Shown: piece after piece, positions 58,068 to 64,000 of the stretch | Position numbering within the stretch: the first letter of the stretch is position 1 | Layout of the letters: each line of letters begins with the position of its first letter | NCBI GenBank assembly: GCA_024698585.1 | Contig: JAILRB010000028.1 | Coordinates: 1-64,000 of the forward strand | Origin: Eubacterium sp. | Lineage (GTDB): Bacteria > Bacillota > Clostridia > Lachnospirales > Lachnospiraceae | Length of the DNA stretch: 64,000 nucleotides | Direction: 5' to 3' | Position numbers and translations under genes: made by a program | The notes under the pieces: model-generated | The model's database searches: none | Told to the model about the DNA's origin: nothing | What the model saw: only the letters and a program-made list of their open reading frames with translations

Positions 58068-58652
58068 ATGATTATTGGAGTAATTGGAGGCGTTGGTAGT
58101 GGAAAATCAACGGTTCTTGACTATTTAGAAAAGCAGTATGGTGCTGACATTATTAAGTCTGATGATGTGGCGAAGGAACTGATGCTTCCGGGAAAAGAAA
58201 TCTTTCAGAAAGTCGCAGAAGAATTTCCTGAGGTCGTAGACGAAAATGGGATTAACAAAGAAAAGATGGCCACACTTATTTTTAGCAATGAGGAGCGAAG
58301 AAAGAAAATTAATTCCATTTCTCATCCGGCAACAATTCAGGAAATCAGAAAACGGATGAAGGAGTCTCAGGCAGATATTGTCGTGGTGGAATCTGCATTG
58401 TTAATTGGAACCGGACTGGAAGAAGAGTGTAACGAAATCTGGTTTGTATTCTGTGAACGGGATAAGAGGATTAAACGGCTTATGGAAAGTCGTGGGTATT
58501 CCAAGGAAAAGTCAGAGAGCATCATTGATAAACAACCTACTGACGAAGAGTATAACCTGGTGGCGGATGAGTTTTTAGATAACTCCTATGCACCGGTGGA
58601 TACCCAGGAAAAAATCGACATGATTCTTTCTACACTACCTTGTGGATTTTAA
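58068..58652 (+). CDS. coaE: Dephospho-CoA kinase
   Basis: The 194-residue kinase phosphorylates dephospho-CoA at the 3'-OH, the last step of coenzyme A synthesis. The P-loop IGGVGSGKSTVLDYL, SDDVAKEL, SHPATIQEI and VVVESALLIGTGLE are visible in family order. It is downstream of polA, a pairing common in Gram-positive bacteria. The start codon is ATG at 58068 with AAGGGTGAG in front. Confidence 0.95.
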   Translation: MIIGVIGGVGSGKSTVLDYLEKQYGADIIKSDDVAKELMLPGKEIFQKVAEEFPEVVDENGINKEKMATLIFSNEERRKKINSISHPATIQEIRKRMKESQADIVVVESALLIGTGLEEECNEIWFVFCERDKRIKRLMESRGYSKEKSESIIDKQPTDEEYNLVADEFLDNSYAPVDTQEKIDMILSTLPCGF

Positions 58653-58670
58653 AGTTTTGAGGAAAAATTG

Positions 58671-58699
58671 TTGACAGTAAATTTTAACGGAGTTACAAT
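58671..58699 (+). promoter_or_regulatory. Promoter of the marR-ABC cluster
   Basis: TTGACA (58671-58676), 17 bases, TACAAT (58694-58699). The -10 lies inside the left arm of the palindrome at 58690-58725. Confidence 0.75.
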
Positions 58700-58725
58700 G
58701 TGTAGCGTGCTACATGTTGTAACTC
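58690..58725. promoter_or_regulatory. Long palindrome: probable MarR operator, also terminator-like
   Basis: Two 17-base arms, beginning GAGTTACAA and ending TTGTAACTC around a GT centre, match except at two inner bases. The palindrome covers the -10 and transcript start of marR. It is followed by TTTTTATG, so as RNA it could also end the polA-coaE transcript. Confidence 0.6.
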
Positions 58726-58760
58726 TTTTTATGTTAAAAGTGAAAAAAGGAGAATGTTCA

Positions 58761-59231
58761 ATGGAGTATTTAGGTTATCGATTTAAGATTATTGATAAAT
58801 TATTTAAAATCAGAATGAATAAACGACTGGAAAAATACAATATCACGGAAGCGCAGATGTGCGTCCTTTTTTATTTGGATCATCATGAAAATGAAAAGAT
58901 TACCCAGAAAGTTCTGGCTCAGGAATTTTCCATCAAGCATTCTACCATGTCCGGAATCTTACAGCGATTGGAAGAAAAGGGATATATCGAAATCACAGTG
59001 GATGAGGAAAATAAGCGTTTTAAAAACATCCGAAAAACAGAGCTGGTTCAGTCGTTTCATGATGAAATGCATCATCACAGGGATGAAACGGAAAAGATTT
59101 TATTAAACGGATTTAATGAAGAAGAAAAAGAACGGTTAAGGACTTACCTGGACCGGATTTACCATAATTTGATGGAACATACTGATTTATCAGAAGAAGA
59201 AATGAAATGTTTTGAAAGGAGAGAGAAATGA
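58761..59231 (+). CDS. MarR-family transcriptional regulator
   Basis: The 156-residue winged-helix protein has the MarR layout: LGYRFKIIDKLFKIRMNKRL dimer helix, ITEAQMCVLFYLDHHENEK, the recognition helix SIKHSTMSGILQRLEEKGYIE and the wing VDEENKRFKNIRKTE. AAAAGGAGAATG sets the start at 58761. Its stop overlaps the first ABC gene by 4 bases, so it is the first gene of the operon and probably represses it through the palindrome that covers its promoter. The inducer is unknown; such regulators usually sense small toxic molecules. Confidence 0.9.
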   Translation: MEYLGYRFKIIDKLFKIRMNKRLEKYNITEAQMCVLFYLDHHENEKITQKVLAQEFSIKHSTMSGILQRLEEKGYIEITVDEENKRFKNIRKTELVQSFHDEMHHHRDETEKILLNGFNEEEKERLRTYLDRIYHNLMEHTDLSEEEMKCFERREK

Positions 59232-60994
59232 TACGTACGTTAGCAAAAGAGATTAAAGAATATGAAGTGGTATCTTTACTGACACCGCTTGGCATGCTGG
59301 CTGAAGTTATAGTAGAAAACTTTATTCCTCTTTTAATGGCAAAGATTATTGATTCCATTGGAAAAGGAGACTTAAAAACTGTTTATATTACAGCCGGAAT
59401 TATGTTACTATTGGCGCTTGCCGGATTATTATCCGGTTTTATGGGAGGTGTCTGGGGAGCAAAAGCTTCTACCGGGTTTGCTAAAAACTTAAGAAAGGCC
59501 ATGTTTGAAAAGATTCAGACCTATTCCTTTTCCAATATTGATAAATTCAGTTCTGCCGGATTGGTTACCAGATTAACGACTGATGTAACCAATATTCAGA
59601 ATGCATACCAGATGATTTTACGTATGTGTGTCAGAGCACCTTTTAGTTTAATTACAGCAATGGCTATGGCGTTTTTCGTGTCACCGAAAATGGCTCAGAT
59701 TTATTTATATGCAGTGTTGATTTTAGCGGTATTTATCGTGATTATTACCATTAATGCCCATAAATATTTCACACAGGTATTTAAGAAATACGATGCAATG
59801 AATGAAAGCGTACAGGAAAATGTTACATCCATGCGTGTGGTAAAGGCCTTCGTTCGAGAAGATTACGAAAAAGGAAAATTTGGAAAAGCAAGTTATAACA
59901 TTTATAAAATGTTCATTCGTGCAGAAGGAATTGTATCCTTAAACGCACCAATGATGATGCTAATGGTTTATTCCTGTATCTTGTTAATTGGATGGACCGG
60001 TGCTCATTTGATTGTAAAGAGTGGAAATAATCCGGCTTTGGGATTAACCATTGGTGATATGACTTCTTTATTGGCTTATTGTGTAAATATTCTGATGAGT
60101 CTGATGATTCTTTCATTGATTTTTGTTATGGTTACCATGAGTGCAGCCAGCGCAGAAAGAATCGCAGAAGTATTAAATGAAGAGCCGGATATCACAAATC
60201 CGGAAAATGCCTTGACAGAAGTACCGGATGGTTCCATTGAATTTAAGGATGTGGTATTTCGTTATAACAAGACCAGTGAAAAACCGGTTCTGGAAAATAT
60301 CAATTTACAGATTCAATCCGGAGAAACCATTGGAATTATCGGAGGAACCGGTAGTGCAAAATCCAGTCTGGTAAACCTGATTTCCAGATTATATGATGTG
60401 GAAGACGGTGAAGTTCTGGTAGGGGGCAATGATGTCCGTTCTTACGATTTAGATACCCTTCGTAAGGAAGTAAGCGTGGTGTTGCAGAAGAATGTATTGT
60501 TCTCCGGAACTATCTTAGATAACCTACGTTGGGGTGATGAAAATGCAACGGATGAAGAATGTATTCGTGCCTGTAAATTGGCTTGTGCCGATGAATTCAT
60601 TGAGAAAATGCCGGATCAATACAATAGCTACATCGAACAGGGCGGAACCAATGTATCCGGTGGACAGAGACAGCGTTTGTGTATTGCAAGAGCTTTAGTT
60701 AAGAAACCGAAGGTGCTGATTTTAGATGACAGTACCAGTGCTGTAGATACTGTGACGGACAGTAAAATCCGTCAGGCCTTCCGGGAGGAAATTCCGAATA
60801 CAACAAAGATTATCATTGCGCAGCGTATTTCCAGCGTTCAGGATTCGGATCGAATCATTGTCATGGATGACGGAAAGATTCATGGAATCGGAACCCATGA
60901 AGAATTATTAAAGAATAATGAAATTTATAGTGAAATCTACACACAGCAGACTACTGATAATGCTGACTTTGATAAAAAAGGAGGTGTACAGTAA
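59228..60994 (+). CDS. ABC exporter subunit (degenerate-site half of a heterodimer)
   Basis: The 588-residue protein fuses a six-helix membrane domain (about residues 20-300) to an ATPase domain. The Walker A is GGTGSAKSS, with Ala where the last Gly is usual. The signature NVSGGQRQRL is canonical, and Walker B ends LILDDSTSAVD with Asp in place of the catalytic Glu. Such partial degeneracy marks one half of heterodimeric exporters of the BmrCD/LmrCD/TM287-288 type. It is paired with the next gene, which starts on its stop codon. The substrate is unknown, probably a drug or lipid. Confidence 0.92.
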   Translation: MIRTLAKEIKEYEVVSLLTPLGMLAEVIVENFIPLLMAKIIDSIGKGDLKTVYITAGIMLLLALAGLLSGFMGGVWGAKASTGFAKNLRKAMFEKIQTYSFSNIDKFSSAGLVTRLTTDVTNIQNAYQMILRMCVRAPFSLITAMAMAFFVSPKMAQIYLYAVLILAVFIVIITINAHKYFTQVFKKYDAMNESVQENVTSMRVVKAFVREDYEKGKFGKASYNIYKMFIRAEGIVSLNAPMMMLMVYSCILLIGWTGAHLIVKSGNNPALGLTIGDMTSLLAYCVNILMSLMILSLIFVMVTMSAASAERIAEVLNEEPDITNPENALTEVPDGSIEFKDVVFRYNKTSEKPVLENINLQIQSGETIGIIGGTGSAKSSLVNLISRLYDVEDGEVLVGGNDVRSYDLDTLRKEVSVVLQKNVLFSGTILDNLRWGDENATDEECIRACKLACADEFIEKMPDQYNSYIEQGGTNVSGGQRQRLCIARALVKKPKVLILDDSTSAVDTVTDSKIRQAFREEIPNTTKIIIAQRISSVQDSDRIIVMDDGKIHGIGTHEELLKNNEIYSEIYTQQTTDNADFDKKGGVQ

Positions 60995-62907
60995 TGGCAG
61001 AAAAAGTGAAAGAATTTAAAGGAATGCGTGGAGGCGCAAGAGGACCGAGACCAAAAGTGGAAAACCCGATGAAAACTGTTTCTAGACTTCTTCGGTTTAT
61101 GGGAAAGCATTATGCAGTTCATTTGGTGATTGTATTACTTTGTATTTTAGTAAGTGTGTTTTCCAATATCCAGGGAACCTGGTTTACAAAATCCCTGGTG
61201 GATGTTTATATTAAGGGGATTTTAAATCATGAGAAAACCTTTGCTGATTTGGCACAGGCCATGACCAGAGTCGTTGTTTTCTACGGCATCGGAATTGGTG
61301 CTGCGTTGATTCAGGCAGAAATCATGGTATTTGTAACACAGGGGACTTTAAAAGATTTGAGAAACGAAATGTTTAATCATATGCAAAGTCTTCCGGTGAA
61401 ATATTTTGATACTCACAGTCATGGTGACATCATGTCCATGTTCACCAATGATATTGATACTTTAAGACAGATGATTAGTCAGTCCATGCCACAGATGATT
61501 AACAGTTTAATTACCGTTGTCAGTGTTTTGGGTTCCATGTTTGTTTTAAGTATCCCCCTGACATTGATTTCTGTTGGTATGATTGGTGTCGTGTTATTTA
61601 CCTCGAAAAAACTGACTTCCTTATCCGGAAAATACTTTGTGGCACAGCAGAAGGATTTAGGTGCTGTGAATGGTTATATTCAGGAAATGATTACCGGACA
61701 AAAAGTTGTTAAGGTTTTTTGTCACGAAGACGAGTCCATCGAAGAATTTAATCGGTTAAATGACCAGTTATGTGAATCTGCGTATAAGGCAAACAAGTTT
61801 GCCAATGTTTTGGGGCCAACCAATGCTCAGCTTGGAAATGTGAGTTATGTACTTTGTGCATGTTTAGGAGCAGTTCTTGCTATTGCTCATCCATTAGGAT
61901 TTTCCATGACAGCCGGTGCATTAATCAGTTTCCTGACATTTAATAAACAGTTTTCTCAGCCAATTAATCAGATTACCATGCAGATTAACAGTATTGTTAT
62001 GGCAATCGCCGGTGGAGAACGTATTTTCAAATTATTGGATGAAGAGCCGGAAGTGGACGATGGATACGTTACTTTAGTTCGTGCCAAGAAAGAAGACGGT
62101 CGTCTGGTGGAATGCAAGGAACGTACCGGAATTTGGGCGTGGAAGCATTTCCATAAGGATACCGGTGAAACCACTTATGTGGAAATGAAAGGTGAAATTG
62201 TCTTTAATGGTGTTGATTTCGGATATGACGATGAAAAGATTGTTCTTCATGATGTGAAGATGTATGCGAATCCTGGAGAAAAGATTGCCTTTGTCGGTTC
62301 CACCGGTGCAGGAAAGACGACGATTACCAACCTGATTAACCGATTCTATGATATTCAGGATGGAAAAATCCGATATGATGGAATTAATATCAATAAAATT
62401 AAAAAGTCAGATTTAAGAAAATCTTTGGGAATGGTATTACAGGATACCCATTTGTTTACCGCAACAGTTATGGAAAATATCCGCTACGGAAATCTGGAAG
62501 CTACGGATGAAGAAGTCATTGCTGCAGCAAAGCTTGCTAATGCTGATAGTTTTATTCGTCGATTACCGGAAGGATATAACACCATGTTGACCGGTGACGG
62601 AGGAAACTTAAGTCAAGGACAGAGACAGTTGTTGTCTATTGCCAGAGCAGCTGTTGCAAATCCACCGGCATTGATTCTTGATGAAGCAACATCTTCCATT
62701 GATACCAGAACAGAGCGTATGGTTCAGGAAGGAATGGATTCCTTAATGAAAGGACGTACCACTTTTGTTATTGCCCATCGATTATCAACAATTAAAAATA
62801 GTGATTGCATTATGGTGTTAGAACAAGGTAGAATAATAGAGCGTGGAAGTCATCAGGAATTGATGGAAGCGAAAGGTACATATTACCGTTTACAGACAGG
62901 AAATTAA
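60994..62907 (+). CDS. ABC exporter subunit (catalytic-site half of a heterodimer)
   Basis: The 637-residue partner has a membrane domain and an ATPase domain with canonical Walker [10 protein letters not shown] and Walker [12 protein letters not shown] (with the catalytic Glu), but a changed signature [10 protein letters not shown] (Gln for Gly). The two subunits thus form one full and one degenerate ATP site, as in TM287/288. The start ATG shares its A with the upstream stop codon (TAATG), so translation is coupled. The N-terminus begins with a basic Gly/Arg-rich cytoplasmic segment. Export is likely controlled by the MarR protein. Confidence 0.93.
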   Translation: MAEKVKEFKGMRGGARGPRPKVENPMKTVSRLLRFMGKHYAVHLVIVLLCILVSVFSNIQGTWFTKSLVDVYIKGILNHEKTFADLAQAMTRVVVFYGIGIGAALIQAEIMVFVTQGTLKDLRNEMFNHMQSLPVKYFDTHSHGDIMSMFTNDIDTLRQMISQSMPQMINSLITVVSVLGSMFVLSIPLTLISVGMIGVVLFTSKKLTSLSGKYFVAQQKDLGAVNGYIQEMITGQKVVKVFCHEDESIEEFNRLNDQLCESAYKANKFANVLGPTNAQLGNVSYVLCACLGAVLAIAHPLGFSMTAGALISFLTFNKQFSQPINQITMQINSIVMAIAGGERIFKLLDEEPEVDDGYVTLVRAKKEDGRLVECKERTGIWAWKHFHKDTGETTYVEMKGEIVFNGVDFGYDDEKIVLHDVKMYANPGEKIAFVGSTGAGKTTITNLINRFYDIQDGKIRYDGININKIKKSDLRKSLGMVLQDTHLFTATVMENIRYGNLEATDEEVIAAAKLANADSFIRRLPEGYNTMLTGDGGNLSQGQRQLLSIARAAVANPPALILDEATSSIDTRTERMVQEGMDSLMKGRTTFVIAHRLSTIKNSDCIMVLEQGRIIERGSHQELMEAKGTYYRLQTGN

Positions 62908-62926
62908 AATCAGGAGGATGAACGAA

Positions 62927-63298
62927 ATGAAAAAAATCAGTACAGATAAGGCACCTGCTGCCATTGGACCATATTCACAGGGAATTATTACAGGAAACCT
63001 TTTATTCTCATCAGGTCAGATTGCGTTAAATCCGGCTACAGGAGAAGTTGTAGGAACTACCATTGAAGAACAGACTGAACAGGTTATGAAAAACCTTGGC
63101 GCATTGTTGGAAGAAGCAGGTTCTTCTTATGAAAAGGTAGTGAAGACAGTTTGCTTCCTGGATGATATGGGAGACTTTGCAGCATTTAATGAAATTTACG
63201 GAAAGTACTTTACAGAAAAGCCGGCTAGAAGCTGTGTAGCAGTAAAGACACTTCCAAAGAATGTTCTTTGCGAAGTGGAAGTAATTGCTGAGGTGTAG
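62927..63298 (+). CDS. RidA-family imine/enamine deaminase
   Basis: The 123-residue protein belongs to the YjgF/YER057c/UK114 family. RidA proteins hydrolyse reactive 2-aminoacrylate formed by PLP enzymes. The motifs are [12 protein letters not shown] near the start and [23 protein letters not shown] at the end, including the conserved Arg. Starting at 62927 gives [10 protein letters not shown], the family start, with AGGAGG about 9 bases upstream; the ATG at 62918 touches that site. It follows the exporter after 19 bases and may be co-transcribed. Confidence 0.93.
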   Translation: MKKISTDKAPAAIGPYSQGIITGNLLFSSGQIALNPATGEVVGTTIEEQTEQVMKNLGALLEEAGSSYEKVVKTVCFLDDMGDFAAFNEIYGKYFTEKPARSCVAVKTLPKNVLCEVEVIAEV

Positions 63299-63300
63299 AC

Positions 63301-63720
63301 ATGATTGATCAGAAACATTTGGAAGTAACAAGTTATGACGGAGAAGGATATTTACCGTTAATTGATTTTGAAAGCTGGAGAGTCGCAGAACTTCGTTACT
63401 GTGAAGAACTGGAAGTGGATTTATTAAAGGATATGCAAAAACATGACGAATCCGATGAAGTTTTCGTTCTTCTTGCCGGAGAATTCACCTTGTTCTTAGG
63501 AGGACAGGGAGATACCATCGGTGAAATCGAAGCAGTAAAACTGGAACCGTTGAAGTTATATAATGTAAAAAAGGGTACCTTCCATACCCATACGCCGGAA
63601 AAAGGGTCCACGGTATTGATTGTAGAAAACAGAAATACCTGTGATGACAATTCACCGAAGGTAAAACTGACTCCGGAGCAGAAGGCTACCATTAAAAAAT
63701 TATATGAAGCGTTACAGTAA
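63301..63720 (+). CDS. Cupin-domain protein
   Basis: The 139-residue protein has a single cupin-like barrel: LLAGEFTLFLGGQGD in the first motif region and KKGTFHTHTPEKGSTVLIVENRN in the second. The metal-binding His set looks incomplete (only the HTHT pair is clear). It begins 3 bases after RidA, with GAGGTGTAGAC in front. Function is unknown; it may help in the same detoxification role as RidA. Confidence 0.78.
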   Translation: MIDQKHLEVTSYDGEGYLPLIDFESWRVAELRYCEELEVDLLKDMQKHDESDEVFVLLAGEFTLFLGGQGDTIGEIEAVKLEPLKLYNVKKGTFHTHTPEKGSTVLIVENRNTCDDNSPKVKLTPEQKATIKKLYEALQ

Positions 63721-63745
63721 CGTTTGCATAAACAATGGAAAAATC

Positions 63746-63785
63746 AAAAACACTCTATAGCGATGCTAGGGAGTGTTTTTTTGCT
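63746..63785 (+). terminator. Terminator after the cupin gene
   Basis: AAAAACACTC (63746-63755) and GAGTGTTTTT (63771-63780) form the stem, with a T run continuing. The loop region contains a further short inner stem. Confidence 0.85.
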
Positions 63786-63851
63786 GTAAAATCATATGGG
63801 ATTATGGTAAAATGACTTGTGAGTTTACGATAGAAGAAAGAAGAGTTGTAG

Positions 63852-64000
63852 GATGAGATTAGATAAGTATTTGACTACCATGGGCATTGGTTCCCGGAGT
63901 CAGGTAAAAGAATACATCAAAAAGGGAAAAGTGAAGATTAATGGTGAAATATTAAAGGAGCCTGAGTACCATGTTGATGAAGAAAATGATATAATAGAGT
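63852..64000 (+). CDS. RsuA/RluB-like pseudouridine synthase, N-terminal part (runs off the window)
   Basis: The visible 49 residues start MRLDKYLTTMGIGSRSQVKEYI and continue KKGKVKINGEILKEP. This is an S4 RNA-binding domain of the type at the N-terminus of 16S rRNA pseudouridine synthases such as RsuA. The catalytic domain lies beyond the end of the window, so another S4 protein is possible, though the start is typical. Confidence 0.72.

Noticed and set aside
59228-60994. Inactive or broken ABC gene because of the GSAKSS Walker A and missing catalytic Glu
   Set aside because: The frame is full length and the partner subunit has the complementary intact motifs, so this is a normal asymmetric heterodimer.

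Overview
The window reads as chromosomal DNA of an anaerobic, spore-forming, low-G+C Firmicute, most probably a Lachnospiraceae-type member of the Clostridia. The evidence is the dipicolinate synthase genes dpaA/dpaB, an alpha/beta-type small acid-soluble spore protein, a GerA-family germination protein, a complete rnfCDGEAB operon, an HrcA-type CIRCE box before groES-groEL, and several secreted polysaccharide-degrading enzymes with Thr/Pro-rich linkers. There is no plasmid, phage, transposase or CRISPR signature. Gene density is high, and no gene-free stretch exceeds about 275 bases. The species cannot be named from sequence reading alone.

Layout. 0-5 kb: an Ldh2-type dehydrogenase, a membrane-anchored unknown protein and, divergently, a Tet(M)-like translational GTPase fused to a Rae1/YacP-like NYN nuclease. 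5-10 kb: asnB, dpaB and dpaA on the minus strand, then a secreted CotH-like protein. 10-17 kb: an LCP cell-envelope protein and a large modular GH81 beta-1,3-glucanase. 17-22 kb: a 3D-domain wall protein behind a WalR-like box, a LEA-like repeat protein, a HAD phosphatase and groES-groEL. 22-31 kb: a secreted beta-helix (GH55-like) protein, recG-ddl-murF, a transglutaminase-like protein, a SASP and a YprB-like nuclease. 31-37 kb: the rnf operon. 37-41 kb: a GerA-family protein and a secreted GH13 amylase. 41-50 kb: ruvAB, a secreted unknown protein, zapA, a U32 protein, FtsW/RodA, a PBP and a Nudix protein. 50-64 kb: queH, a zinc-ribbon membrane protein, tRNA-Leu, csoR-copA, polA-coaE, a MarR-ABC-ABC-RidA-cupin cluster and the start of an RsuA-like pseudouridine synthase.

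How the parts work together. The Rnf complex couples ferredoxin oxidation to NAD reduction and an ion gradient, as expected for a fermentative anaerobe. The GH81 enzyme, the GH55-like protein and the amylase (GH13 plus a CBM26-like module) would break down beta-1,3-glucan and starch outside the cell. GH81 and the amylase share related Fn3-like modules and the same unnamed C-terminal module. Three other secreted proteins end in very basic Fn3 modules. The spore genes are spread among housekeeping genes rather than clustered.

The most unusual item is the GTPase-NYN fusion at 2361-4976. It joins an EF-G/Tet(M)-like ribosome-binding GTPase to a nuclease domain related to the ribosome-associated endoribonuclease Rae1, with all four NYN acidic residues and all GTPase motifs intact. 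Other points worth a second look are the GerA ribosome-binding site buried in the rnf terminator stem, a palindrome that overlaps the marR promoter and also resembles a terminator, and the shared C-terminal module.
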